NCBI GenBank assembly: GCA_018062105.1
Contig: JAGOSV010000014.1
Coordinates: 1 to 47,070 of the forward strand
Length of the DNA stretch: 47,070 nucleotides
Source: Sterolibacterium sp.
Lineage (GTDB): Bacteria; Pseudomonadota; Gammaproteobacteria; Burkholderiales; Rhodocyclaceae
Direction: 5' to 3'
Shown here: positions 38,836 through 47,070 of the stretch, piece after piece
Position numbering within the stretch: the stretch's first letter is position 1
Layout: each line of letters starts with the position of its first letter
Position numbers and translations under genes: made by a program
Notes under the pieces: generated by a model
Databases searched by the model: none
What the model was told of the DNA's origin: nothing
The model's input: the letters and a program-made list of their open reading frames with translations, nothing else

Positions 38836-40467
38836 ATGGATACTGAGCAGAAAGCACTGACGATCTTGGTGGCCGAAGAAAATGGCGACCTGAAGGCTCG
38901 TTTCGATCCGACCGTGGGGCTTGCGCCGCCGGATCTGGTGGCTTTGCACGAGCGCCTGATGCTGGAAGGCTATAGTGAGTGCCTGCTCGATAATCAGCTT
39001 ATTGATGAGTTTCTGGCGCTTTGTGCCACGACAGCAAAGGTGCTGGAACGCAAGATCGGCCAGCGGCGGGATGGCTCATTTGTGCTGGAGGTGGAGCGCG
39101 ATCTGATGAGTGCCTACCTGACGCTTGTCCCGCCGCAGGGCGGCAAGCCGGCCGGGCCAGCGGTGATCGATGCGCTGCGTGAAAAAGGTGTGGTGTTCGG
39201 GATACATCATGCGGTGCTGGATGAGGCGCTGGCGGCCGGGCAATGCAAGAACCTGTTGATTGCCGAGGGGATACTGGATGAGGATGGAACACCGGTGCGC
39301 TTCGAGCGCCTGTTTGTCGAAGGGGTGCAGGCGGTCGGTGCCGAGGACGAGAATGCCACCATCAAGATGGCCGATATTGGCCGCCTGCCGCTGGTGCATC
39401 CGGGCGATCTTCTGATGCGCCGCCATCCGGCCATCCCGGGCAAGAATGGCACCAATGTGCTCAATGAGCCGGTGCTGCCCCGGGCGTGCAGCGATGATCC
39501 GTTCGACAGCGACTTGCCGGGGGCAGCACCGAGTGCGGAGGATACGGATCTGCTGGTGGCGACACTGGCGGGTCAGGCGGTGGTGGTCAAGCGCGGGGTG
39601 CGTGTCAATCCGGTGATCGACGTGGCCAATGTGGACCTGGAAACCGGCAGCATCAAGTTTGAAGGAACCCTCAATGTCGCCGGCGATATTCGTGCCGGCA
39701 TGAAGGTGGAGGTGACCGGGGATGTGGTGGTCAAGGGCTGCATCGAGGCCGCCGAGATCATTGCCGGCGGCAGCGTGTCGGTGGTGGGCGGCATCATTGG
39801 CCGCAGCGAAGCGCGTGCCCCGGGAGCACATACCCTGCCGGACAATACTGCACGTATCCGCTGCGGTACTTTTTTCAGGGCATTGTTTGCTGAGAGCGCA
39901 CACATCGAGGCAAATGAAACCATTATCATCGACCGCGAGGCCAATCATTGTGAGCTGATGGCGGGCAAGGATATTCTCGTCGGCAAGCTAGGCGCGCGCG
40001 GTGGCCAGTTGGTCGGGGGGATGGCGCAGGCCAAGGAGCGGATCGAGTGCACGGTGCTTGGCTCACCCGCCACGGTCGCCACACGCGTGCAGGTGGGGCT
40101 TGATCCTTATCTCGACGAAGAAATTCTGAAGAAGAAACGTCTGTTGCAGCAGAAATCTGCCGAACTCGAACGGGTGTTGCAGTTGCAGGATCATCTGCAG
40201 CGCAATCCGCAGAAGGACAAGGATGGCCTGGGGAGCAAGGTCGAGAGCACACGCGTGCAGCTGATGGCGGCCGTGGTGGAGCTCAACGAGGTGTTGGCGC
40301 AGATGGCCGAGCAGCAGGTGACGACGGAAGAAGCTTGCATCGTGATGCGCAAGGCACTGCATTTTGGCTGCGAGCTGCGGGTGGGGCGACAGGTGTTGCA
40401 GGCACCGGATGATTACGGTGCTGTGACGGTGCGCCTGAAGGAAGGCGAGATCGCCATCGAGCGCTGA
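38836..40467 (+). CDS. FapA/DUF342 family protein
   Basis: A 543-residue DUF342 (FapA-like) protein. The N-terminal domain includes LREKGVVFGIHHAVLDEALAAGQ. The family core follows as HPGDLLMRRHPAIPGKNGTNVLNEP (about residues 194-218). A right-handed beta-helix of short hydrophobic repeats comes next (INVxGD-type: LNVAGDIRAGMKVEVTGDVVVKGCIEAAEIIAGGSVSVVGG, about 276-316), then a C-terminal coiled coil (about 430-500). Some FapA proteins are cell-surface or polar-organisation factors controlled by c-di-GMP-linked pathways; the exact role here is unknown. Confidence 0.88.
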   Translation: MDTEQKALTILVAEENGDLKARFDPTVGLAPPDLVALHERLMLEGYSECLLDNQLIDEFLALCATTAKVLERKIGQRRDGSFVLEVERDLMSAYLTLVPPQGGKPAGPAVIDALREKGVVFGIHHAVLDEALAAGQCKNLLIAEGILDEDGTPVRFERLFVEGVQAVGAEDENATIKMADIGRLPLVHPGDLLMRRHPAIPGKNGTNVLNEPVLPRACSDDPFDSDLPGAAPSAEDTDLLVATLAGQAVVVKRGVRVNPVIDVANVDLETGSIKFEGTLNVAGDIRAGMKVEVTGDVVVKGCIEAAEIIAGGSVSVVGGIIGRSEARAPGAHTLPDNTARIRCGTFFRALFAESAHIEANETIIIDREANHCELMAGKDILVGKLGARGGQLVGGMAQAKERIECTVLGSPATVATRVQVGLDPYLDEEILKKKRLLQQKSAELERVLQLQDHLQRNPQKDKDGLGSKVESTRVQLMAAVVELNEVLAQMAEQQVTTEEACIVMRKALHFGCELRVGRQVLQAPDDYGAVTVRLKEGEIAIER

Positions 40468-40504
40468 TTTTTGCGGGCGGGCGCTGGGTGTGCAGGGTAG
40501 ATGC

Positions 40505-40531
40505 GCCGGAGGAAGGGTATCTTCCTCCGGC
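40505..40531. terminator. Perfect 11-bp hairpin between convergent fapA-like gene and ilvD
   Basis: GCCGGAGGAAG and CTTCCTCCGGC pair fully around the loop GGTAT. No T-run follows directly, but the location between convergent genes suggests a two-way transcription stop. A CTTCCGGCATCT-type short direct repeat follows. Confidence 0.55.
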
Positions 40532-40567
40532 ATCTTCCGGCATCTGGCAGCAGGTTATTTCTGCAAT

Positions 40568-42418
40568 TTATTTTTGTAATTGTGTGACGTCGCGCACCGC
40601 ACCAGAGTCGGCACAGGTGGTCGTGGCGGCATAGACCTGCAAGGCCGCAGAGACCTGACGTTGGCGGTTGGCCGGCTTCCAGGCGGCAGCCCCACGCGCT
40701 TCCATGCGGGTGCGGCGTTGCGCCAGCAGCTCATCCGGAATGTCGAGATGAATGCGGCGTGCCGGGATGTCGATGACGATGGTGTCGCCGTCCTCGATCA
40801 GGCCGATGGCACCGCCGGCGGCTGCTTCCGGTGAGGCGTGGCCGATCGACAGGCCGGAGGTGCCGCCCGAGAAGCGGCCATCGGTGAGCAGTGCGCAGTG
40901 TGCCCCCAGGCCTTTTGATTTCAGGTAGGAGGTCGGGTAGAGCATTTCCTGCATGCCGGGGCCGCCCTTGGGGCCTTCGTAGCGGATGATGACGACCTCC
41001 CCGGCCTTGACCTGATGTTCCAGGATGCCGGCAACGGCATCGTCCTGGCTTTCATAGATGCGGGCGCGGCCGGTGAATTTCCAGAGGCTTTCATCCACGC
41101 CGGCGGTTTTGACGATGCAGCCTTTCTCGGCGATGTTGCCAAACAGTACCGCCAGGCCACCTTCCTTCGTGTAGGCATGGGCGACATCGCGGATGCAGCC
41201 GTTTTGCCGGTCGAGATCGAGATCGGGGTAGCGCCGTTCCTGCGAGAAGGCCGTTTGTGTCGGGATACCGCCGGGGGCAGCGCGGTAGAAGGTATGGAGG
41301 GCGGCATCTGCGTTACGCAGGACATCGTATCGTTGCAGAGCCTCACCCAGGGTCGGGGCGTGTACCGTTGGCAGGTCGGTGTGCAGCAGGCCGCCACGGT
41401 CGAGCTCGCCGAGAATGGCCATGATGCCGCCGGCGCGGTGCACGTCTTCCATGTGGTAATCCTGGGTGGCCGGGGCGACCTTGGCCAGACAGGGGACGCG
41501 GCGCGAAATGCGGTCGATGTCCTGCATGGTGAAGTTGGTCTGCGCCTCGCGGGCGGCGGCCAGCAGATGCAGCACTGTGTTGGTCGAGCCGCCCATCGCC
41601 ACATCCAGCGTTATGGCATTCTCAAAAGCCTGGACGCTGGCGATGGCACGCGGCAGCACGCGTTCATCGTCCTGCTGGTAGTAACGCTGGCACAGATCGA
41701 CGATGCGCCGGCCGGCTTCGAGGAATAGTTGTTTGCGGTCGGCATGGGTGGCCAGCAGCGAGCCGTTGCCCGGCAGGGACAGCCCCATGGCCTCGGTCAG
41801 GCAGTTCATCGAGTTGGCGGTGAACATGCCCGAGCAGGAGCCGCAGGTCGGGCAGGCGGAACGCTCGAAATTATCGACGTCTGCATCGCTGACGCTGTCG
41901 TCGGCGGCCTTGATGATGGCATCGATCAGGTCGACGGCGATCAGGCGCTCGTTCCACTTCACCTTGCCGGCTTCCATCGGGCCGCCGGAGACGAAGATGG
42001 TGGGGATGTTGAGGCGCATGGCCGCCATCAGCATACCCGGGGTGATCTTGTCACAGTTCGAGATGCACACCATGGCATCGGCGCAATGGGCGTTGACCAT
42101 GTATTCGACCGAGTCGGCGATTAGCTCGCGCGACGGCAGCGAATAGAGCATGCCGGCATGACCCATGGCGATGCCGTCATCCACGGCGATGGTGTTGAAC
42201 TCCTTGGCGATACCGCCAGCCGCCTCGATTTCCCGCGCTACCAGTTGGCCGAGGTCTTTCAGATGGACGTGGCCTGGGACGAACTGGGTAAAGGAATTCA
42301 CCACGGCGATGATGGGCTTGCCGAAATCGTTTTCCTTGACGCCCGTGGCACGCCACAGGGCGCGGGCACCGGCCATGTTGCGGCCGTGGGTGGAAGTGCG
42401 GGAACGATAGGCGGGCAT
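40568..42418 (-). CDS. ilvD: Dihydroxy-acid dehydratase
   Basis: A 616-residue [4Fe-4S]-type dehydratase (E. coli length). [11 protein letters not shown] (Cys122), [20 protein letters not shown] (Cys195 region) and [19 protein letters not shown] near the C-terminus are diagnostic. It dehydrates 2,3-dihydroxy-3-methylbutanoate and -pentanoate to 2-oxo acids in valine, isoleucine and (via valine) pantothenate synthesis. GGAG precedes the ATG. It is divergent from lgt with an 84-bp gap. Confidence 0.97.
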   Translation of the reverse strand: MPAYRSRTSTHGRNMAGARALWRATGVKENDFGKPIIAVVNSFTQFVPGHVHLKDLGQLVAREIEAAGGIAKEFNTIAVDDGIAMGHAGMLYSLPSRELIADSVEYMVNAHCADAMVCISNCDKITPGMLMAAMRLNIPTIFVSGGPMEAGKVKWNERLIAVDLIDAIIKAADDSVSDADVDNFERSACPTCGSCSGMFTANSMNCLTEAMGLSLPGNGSLLATHADRKQLFLEAGRRIVDLCQRYYQQDDERVLPRAIASVQAFENAITLDVAMGGSTNTVLHLLAAAREAQTNFTMQDIDRISRRVPCLAKVAPATQDYHMEDVHRAGGIMAILGELDRGGLLHTDLPTVHAPTLGEALQRYDVLRNADAALHTFYRAAPGGIPTQTAFSQERRYPDLDLDRQNGCIRDVAHAYTKEGGLAVLFGNIAEKGCIVKTAGVDESLWKFTGRARIYESQDDAVAGILEHQVKAGEVVIIRYEGPKGGPGMQEMLYPTSYLKSKGLGAHCALLTDGRFSGGTSGLSIGHASPEAAAGGAIGLIEDGDTIVIDIPARRIHLDIPDELLAQRRTRMEARGAAAWKPANRQRQVSAALQVYAATTTCADSGAVRDVTQLQK

Positions 42419-42502
42419 GACGATCTCCAGGAGCGGTGGGCAAATAAGGGGGGCGGCCAGTGTCGGCTAGAATGGCGATTTTAGCCCAGACCACTGCGCC
42501 CC

Positions 42503-43288
42503 ATGCTCGTTCATCCCCAGTTCGATCCTATTGCCCTCAAGCTCGGCCCGCTGGCGGTGCATTGGTATGGGCTGATGTATCTGGTTGCCTTCCTGTCCTT
42601 TCTGGCACTGGGCACCTGGCGGGCGAAGCGTCTGCCGAGCCTGGGGTTTACCTCACAGGATGTCGATGACATGCTGTTTCTGGGGGTCTTTGGCGTTATT
42701 CTCGGCGGTCGGCTGGGACAGGTGCTGTTTTATGAGCCGCAGTATTTCTGGGCGCATCCGCAGGAAATCCTCGCCATCTGGAAAGGCGGCATGAGTTTTC
42801 ACGGGGGCTTTCTGGGCGTGTTCATTGCCATGATCCTGTTTGCGCGGCGCAAGAAGATGCAGGCGCTTCAGGTCACCGATTTCATGGTGCCGCTGGTGCC
42901 GCTGGGGCTGGCGGCCGGGCGCTGGGGCAATTTTGTCAATGCCGAGCTGTGGGGTCGGCCGGCCGATCCGTCCTTGCCTTGGGCAATGGTGTTTCCCAAT
43001 GTCGATGCCTTGCCGCGTCATCCTTCGCAGCTGTATCAGGCCGGGCTGGAGGGCTTGCTGCTGTTCGTCTTGCTGTGGCTTTATGCGGCACGTCCGCGCC
43101 GGGTCGGCCAGGTGTCCGGGGCTTTCATGCTGGGCTACGGGGTCTTTCGGTTTGTCGGCGAATATTTCCGTGAGCCGGATGTCGGTATTTTCGGTCACAG
43201 CTATCTGGTCAGCATGGGGCAGTGGTTGAGTCTGCCGATGGTGCTGGCGGGTCTTTATCTACTTTTACGCAGGAGCAAAACGTCATGA
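42503..43288 (+). CDS. lgt: Prolipoprotein diacylglyceryl transferase
   Basis: A 261-residue inner-membrane enzyme with seven predicted membrane helices. [11 protein letters not shown] (about residues 20-30), the [12 protein letters not shown] loop, SFHGGFLG and the signature [16 protein letters not shown] (about 137-152) are present. It transfers diacylglycerol from phosphatidylglycerol to the lipobox cysteine, the first step of lipoprotein maturation, and would act on the GDSL lipoprotein at the left edge of the window. Its stop overlaps the next start. Confidence 0.95.
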   Translation: MLVHPQFDPIALKLGPLAVHWYGLMYLVAFLSFLALGTWRAKRLPSLGFTSQDVDDMLFLGVFGVILGGRLGQVLFYEPQYFWAHPQEILAIWKGGMSFHGGFLGVFIAMILFARRKKMQALQVTDFMVPLVPLGLAAGRWGNFVNAELWGRPADPSLPWAMVFPNVDALPRHPSQLYQAGLEGLLLFVLLWLYAARPRRVGQVSGAFMLGYGVFRFVGEYFREPDVGIFGHSYLVSMGQWLSLPMVLAGLYLLLRRSKTS

Positions 43289-43770
43289 GTCAGTCGCCAC
43301 AACGTCCTTTCAGGGTACTCGGGCTGCAGCAGATCGCCGTCGGTGGCCCGTCCAAGAGCCGTCTGCGCCGTTTGTGGGTGGATATGTTCGGTCTGACGGA
43401 TGCGGGTAATTTCGTCAGCGAAAAGGAAAATGTCGATGAGGACATCACCACCCTGGGCAGTGGCCCGTTCAAGGTCGAGGTGGATCTGATGCAGCCGCTC
43501 GACGCGGCCAAAAAGCCGGCCGTGCATGAGCCGCCGCTCAATCACGTCGGCCTGTGGGTGGATGACCTGCCGCTGGCCGTCGAATGGCTGACGGCGCAGG
43601 GCGTGCGTTTTGCCCCGGGCGGCATCCGCAAGGGTGCGGCTGGCTACGACATCACCTTTCTGCATCCCAAGGCCAATGAGCAGTTTCCGATCGCCGGTGA
43701 AGGCGTGCTGATCGAACTGGTACAGGCCCCGCCGGAAGTCATCGCGGCCTACACCCGGCCGGCAATCTGA
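43285..43770 (+). CDS. VOC-superfamily (glyoxalase-like) protein
   Basis: A 161-residue vicinal-oxygen-chelate protein with two beta-alpha-beta-beta-beta modules: [27 protein letters not shown] first and [22 protein letters not shown] second. The likely metal ligands are the second-module His (NHVGLW) and the Glu in VLIELVQAP; the first-module His of many VOC enzymes is Gln here (LQQIAV). It overlaps the lgt stop (ATGA), so the two are co-translated. Its reaction is not evident. Confidence 0.8.
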   Translation: MSQSPQRPFRVLGLQQIAVGGPSKSRLRRLWVDMFGLTDAGNFVSEKENVDEDITTLGSGPFKVEVDLMQPLDAAKKPAVHEPPLNHVGLWVDDLPLAVEWLTAQGVRFAPGGIRKGAAGYDITFLHPKANEQFPIAGEGVLIELVQAPPEVIAAYTRPAI

Positions 43771-43848
43771 TGGCTGAATGATTGCCCGGAGAGCCTCTGT
43801 CCCCTTGTGGGGATATGCCGATATTGGTATCGGTATGATGTGTAGGGC

Positions 43849-43877
43849 TTGCATGACAACGACGCTGTCAGTATAGA
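43849..43877 (+). promoter_or_regulatory. Sigma-70 promoter of the GGDEF-EAL gene
   Basis: -35 TTGCAT (43849-43854), a 17-bp spacer and -10 TATAGA (43872-43877) lie about 50 bp before the GTG start. Confidence 0.6.
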
Positions 43878-43927
43878 ATCGCCCTCCGGATTATGCTTTT
43901 TGAGAGCAATGGAAGGAGCAGGACGAC

Positions 43928-46924
43928 GTGGGCGATGATGCAGGTAGCGGAGCATCTGGACATGACCGTGGGGATGGCGGGAAGGACGTCGCCCCTGTCT
44001 GGCGATCGGGTTTGTTGCGCCAGATCGTACTGGTCGCGCTGGCCTACGTTTTTTTTGGCCAGTTCAGCCTGTCTTTTTCTTTCACTTCGTTTGCTTACGA
44101 GGCCAATTCCGTACTGATTTTCATGGCGGAAGGGGTCGGCCTGGCGGCCGCCGCCCTGTGGGGCTCGCGCATCTGGCCGGGGGTCTTCGTCGGGCAGTTC
44201 GTTCTGGCGGCTGCGCATGGGCTGAGCTGGCCGCTGGCGATCGGTATTGCGGCCGTCAATAGCGCGGAAACTGCCCTGGGTGGAGCACTGTTCCGGCGCT
44301 GGCGGATCGAGCCTTCGATACAGCGCATGCGGGACATTAGTCTGCTGCTGGTGCTGATCGTGGGTGTCATGCAGCCGATCAGTGCCACCGGCGGTACCCT
44401 GCTGTTCTGGTGGGATGGACGGATCGGACTGGAGCGATTCGAAGAAACCTGGCTGTCGTGGTGGCTGGGAAACTCCATCGGCCAGATGATGGTTGCCCCC
44501 ATGCTGCTGGCGGTGGCGGCACTGGACATGGGGCGGCGAATCCGTGGAATTCATCTGTTTGAAACCTGTTTGCTGGGGCTGGTCAGCAGTGGCCTGATGT
44601 TGCTGGGGCCGCATTTGTCCCACATGACCATGGGGCTGATGCTGGCCGAGGGGATGATGATCGTCGTTGCTGCCCGTCACGGTCTGGCGGGAGCGACATT
44701 TGCCGTTACGATCCAGGCGGTGTTTCTGGTGCAGATGACGCGTGCCGGCCTGGGGCCGTTTGTTGGCCAGACAGCCGGCCCGGAGCTGAATTTATTTCTG
44801 CTGCGCCTCATGTTCATTGGCCAGTTTATCGCCATCCTGTTTGCCGAGCGACGGCAGGACGAGCGTCAGATGCGCCTCAGCCACGATCAGCTCAGCCAGG
44901 CCCAGCAGATTGCCAATCTGGGCAGCTGGTCGATGGACATGGTGCGGCAACGGCTGACGTGGTCGGACGAGCTGTATCGCATCCTCGAACTTGAGCCGGA
45001 CGAGTCCGGGTCGAGTGCGGAGCGCTTCATGTTGCGCGTCCATCCGGAGGATCGGCCGCGCATCAACACGGCATTTCGTGAGGCGCTGTCCGGCCAGCCT
45101 TATGAGTGCAGCCATCGCCTGCTGTTTCCGGATGGACGGCTCAAATACGTGCGGGCCCGTGGTGCCATTCGCCGAGCCCAGAATGGCCGCCCGCAGGTGT
45201 TTCTGGGCACCATGCTCGATCTGACGCAGATGCATGAGGCCGAGCAGCGTCTGCATCTGTATGCCCATCTGTTCGAACAGAGCGGTGAGGCTATCGTTGT
45301 CACTAGCTCGGAGAACGACATCGTATCCGTCAACCCGGCATTCACCCGGCTGACCGGCTACATGCCCGAGGAAGTCATTGGGCGCAATCCGCGTTTCCTT
45401 GCCGCGGGCAGAACCCCGCCGGAAACCTATGTCGCGTTGTGGCAATCACTCAATGAACGGGGATATTGGTGCGGTGAATTGTGGGATCGTCACAAGGATG
45501 GCAGCGTGCATCCGATGCTGGCAACGATGTCGGTGATCCGCGACCCGGCGGGCAAGCTGACCAACTACACCGCCAGCTTCGTCGATATTTCCGAGCGCAA
45601 GGCCGAGGAGATGCGCATCGAACGACTGGCGCACCACGATACCCTGACCGGCCTGCACAACCGCTTCAGCCTGCATCTGCGGCTGGAACAGGCATTGCTG
45701 GCTGCGCGTCGTGAGGGGGGGCGGCTGGCCATACTGTTCTTCGACATGGATCGCTTCAAGTGTGTCAATGACGAGCTGGGACATCATGTCGGGGATTTGC
45801 TGCTGACGGAAATCGCCAGCCGGCTGTCGGGCAGTGCCCGCGTCAGCGACATCATCGCCCGCCTTGGAGGAGATGAGTTTGTCATGGTCCTGACGGGTCT
45901 GGGCGAGCAGGCACGGGATCTGGTGGAGCAGATCGTCAGCAAGATTTCAGAGCGGCTGGCCCAGCCCTACCTGCTGGACGGGCATACAGTGCACTCTTCG
46001 AGCAGCATCGGCATTGCGCTGTTTCCCGAGCATGGCGAGGACATCGAGCAGCTGACACGTCATGCCGATCTGGCGATGTACCATGCCAAGGAAGGCGGAC
46101 GAGGCATCTTCTGCTTCTATGATGATTCCATGAACTCCGGCCACAGCGAGCGGCGGGCGCTGGAGGCGGACTTGCAGCATGCTCTCGATGAGCAGGGTTT
46201 CGAGCTGCATTACCAGCCACAGATCCGCACGGAGGATCATTGCCTGTACCGGCTGGAAGCGCTGGCCCGCTGGCGTCACTCCGAGCGTGGCTGGGTGCCA
46301 CCGGCGCAGTTCCTCCCCATCATCGAAAACATGGGGCTGGCTGTCAGCTTCGGCAGCTGGGTCATCGATGAATCCTGCCGCCAGATTGCCCACTGGCGGG
46401 CGAAACACGGGGTGGCGCGGGTTGCCGTGAATCTGTCGGTTTCCCAGCTGCGTTCGCCCATCCTCGTTCAGCAAACGCAGGCTTCCCTGGTGCGGCATGG
46501 CATCGAGCCGGGGGCGCTGGAATTTGAAATCGATGAGTCTGTCGTGATCAATGGCAGCGACGAAATCACGACTCAGCTGGCCGCCCTGAATGCGCTCGGT
46601 GTCCGACTGGCGGTGGCCAATTTTGGCAACCTGCTCTCTTCGCTTGTGTACCTGCGCCGTTTGCCGGTCGATACCCTGAAGCTATCGCGTGAGGTCATCG
46701 CTGCCATCGACCGTCCCGATGACGGCAATACGGCGATTATCGTCGATGCCATCCTGACCCTGGCGCATGACATGAAGCTGCGTGTCGTTGCTGAAGGGGT
46801 GGAAACCGAAGCACAGCGTAAATTCCTGACCAGCCACCGCTGTGACCTGTTGCAGGGTTATCTGCTCAGCAAACCGCTGACGGAAGCCGAGGTCGTGCAA
46901 CTCTTCAATGGCGGGGGTATCTGA
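43928..46924 (+). CDS. MASE1-PAS-PAS-GGDEF-EAL c-di-GMP signalling protein
   Basis: A 998-residue membrane sensor. The N-terminal MASE1 domain has about eight helices (residues 30-305). Two PAS domains follow: one around SWSMDMVRQRLTWSDELYRI (about 335-430) and one around IVVTSSENDIVSVNPAFTRLTGY (about 455-555). The GGDEF domain is active in sequence: LGGDEF at 647-651, with an RVSD inhibitory site five residues before it. The EAL domain keeps LEALARW (Glu 777), EIDES and VAEGVETEAQ, but the catalytic DDFG loop is ANFG (897-900) and KID is KLS. I infer diguanylate cyclase activity and loss of phosphodiesterase activity. The GTG start is favoured by AGGA 4-7 nt upstream. Confidence 0.93.
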   Translation: MGDDAGSGASGHDRGDGGKDVAPVWRSGLLRQIVLVALAYVFFGQFSLSFSFTSFAYEANSVLIFMAEGVGLAAAALWGSRIWPGVFVGQFVLAAAHGLSWPLAIGIAAVNSAETALGGALFRRWRIEPSIQRMRDISLLLVLIVGVMQPISATGGTLLFWWDGRIGLERFEETWLSWWLGNSIGQMMVAPMLLAVAALDMGRRIRGIHLFETCLLGLVSSGLMLLGPHLSHMTMGLMLAEGMMIVVAARHGLAGATFAVTIQAVFLVQMTRAGLGPFVGQTAGPELNLFLLRLMFIGQFIAILFAERRQDERQMRLSHDQLSQAQQIANLGSWSMDMVRQRLTWSDELYRILELEPDESGSSAERFMLRVHPEDRPRINTAFREALSGQPYECSHRLLFPDGRLKYVRARGAIRRAQNGRPQVFLGTMLDLTQMHEAEQRLHLYAHLFEQSGEAIVVTSSENDIVSVNPAFTRLTGYMPEEVIGRNPRFLAAGRTPPETYVALWQSLNERGYWCGELWDRHKDGSVHPMLATMSVIRDPAGKLTNYTASFVDISERKAEEMRIERLAHHDTLTGLHNRFSLHLRLEQALLAARREGGRLAILFFDMDRFKCVNDELGHHVGDLLLTEIASRLSGSARVSDIIARLGGDEFVMVLTGLGEQARDLVEQIVSKISERLAQPYLLDGHTVHSSSSIGIALFPEHGEDIEQLTRHADLAMYHAKEGGRGIFCFYDDSMNSGHSERRALEADLQHALDEQGFELHYQPQIRTEDHCLYRLEALARWRHSERGWVPPAQFLPIIENMGLAVSFGSWVIDESCRQIAHWRAKHGVARVAVNLSVSQLRSPILVQQTQASLVRHGIEPGALEFEIDESVVINGSDEITTQLAALNALGVRLAVANFGNLLSSLVYLRRLPVDTLKLSREVIAAIDRPDDGNTAIIVDAILTLAHDMKLRVVAEGVETEAQRKFLTSHRCDLLQGYLLSKPLTEAEVVQLFNGGGI

Positions 46925-46949
46925 GGGCGGTTTTTCCCGGTTCCTTAAC

Positions 46950-47070
46950 GTGAAAGAGACGGCTCCCAAGGCGACCGAGAACCTGACCAGTGAAGGTCAT
47001 TGGTTTGAAGTGGTGGCGAATCAGGCGACGGCGGGGATGAAGCCGAAGCGAGTCAGTGCCTTGATCCAGC
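46950..47070 (+). CDS. Start of an unidentified gene, cut by the window edge
   Basis: An open frame of 40 codons runs to the window end. From a GTG at 46950 it reads MKETAPKATENLTSEGHWFE and continues with VVANQATAGMKPKRVSALIQ. The frame is open a little upstream, so the start is uncertain. No family assigned. Confidence 0.35.
   Translation, partial: MKETAPKATENLTSEGHWFEVVANQATAGMKPKRVSALIQ

Overview
The window looks like a chromosomal segment of a betaproteobacterium, most likely Rhodocyclales or Sterolibacterium-like. The basis is GC-rich codon use, a macromolecular-synthesis operon in the order rpsU - GatB/YqeY - dnaG - rpoD, the ilvD / lgt pair, and many catabolic CoA and molybdenum genes. 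The assignment is an inference from gene content; no 16S rRNA, tRNA or CRISPR array was seen.

Layout. (1) 1-2015: a truncated GDSL-type lipoprotein, a prohibitin-like membrane protein, and three adjacent MITE-like elements with related terminal inverted repeats. (2) 2016-16265: an accessory catabolic region. It holds a COG1233-type FAD oxidoreductase, CysQ, an orphan ETF beta subunit, a nitronate-monooxygenase-like flavoprotein, a complete three-subunit molybdenum hydroxylase (FAD, 2Fe-2S, Mo subunits), a luciferase-like (TIGR03617-type) oxidoreductase, a CaiB/BaiF CoA-transferase and an MFS carrier. A small defence/toxin patch (nucleotidyltransferase plus partner, BrnT/BrnA) sits inside it. 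The set suggests uptake, CoA activation and water-dependent hydroxylation or dehydrogenation of an organic substrate; the substrate is not readable from sequence. (3) 16379-21406: rpoD, dnaG, yqeY and rpsU on the minus strand, with a good rpsU promoter and a terminator after rpsU. (4) 21569-23724: a DUF3127 protein with an SSB-like acidic tip, a class II Fic protein, a truncated HTH remnant and a strong terminator.

(5) About 23789-35345: an integrative island of about 11.5 kb. It carries a P4-type integrase, an AlpA-like regulator, a Toprim/DUF927 primase-helicase, HicAB, a long palindrome-rich stretch without genes, an XRE repressor and a divergent seven-gene operon of unknown function (26250-29778). 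Its ends are a 10-bp direct repeat, one copy of which spans the ychF stop codon. RTACCCGG arm-type repeats lie just inside both ends. The far end carries an alternative in-frame ychF stop followed by a strong terminator, which fits insertion into the 3' end of ychF.

(6) 35334-47070: core and signalling genes: ychF, a Sel1-repeat protein, a FapA/DUF342 protein, ilvD, lgt overlapping a VOC protein, and a large MASE1-PAS-PAS-GGDEF-EAL protein whose EAL domain has lost its paired aspartates. A further gene runs off the right edge.

The best candidate for an undescribed system is the XRE-controlled operon at 26250-29778: one exported protein, two membrane proteins and four small soluble proteins, none of which I recognise. 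The paired inverted repeats around and inside the primase gene, which resemble a split origin, come next.
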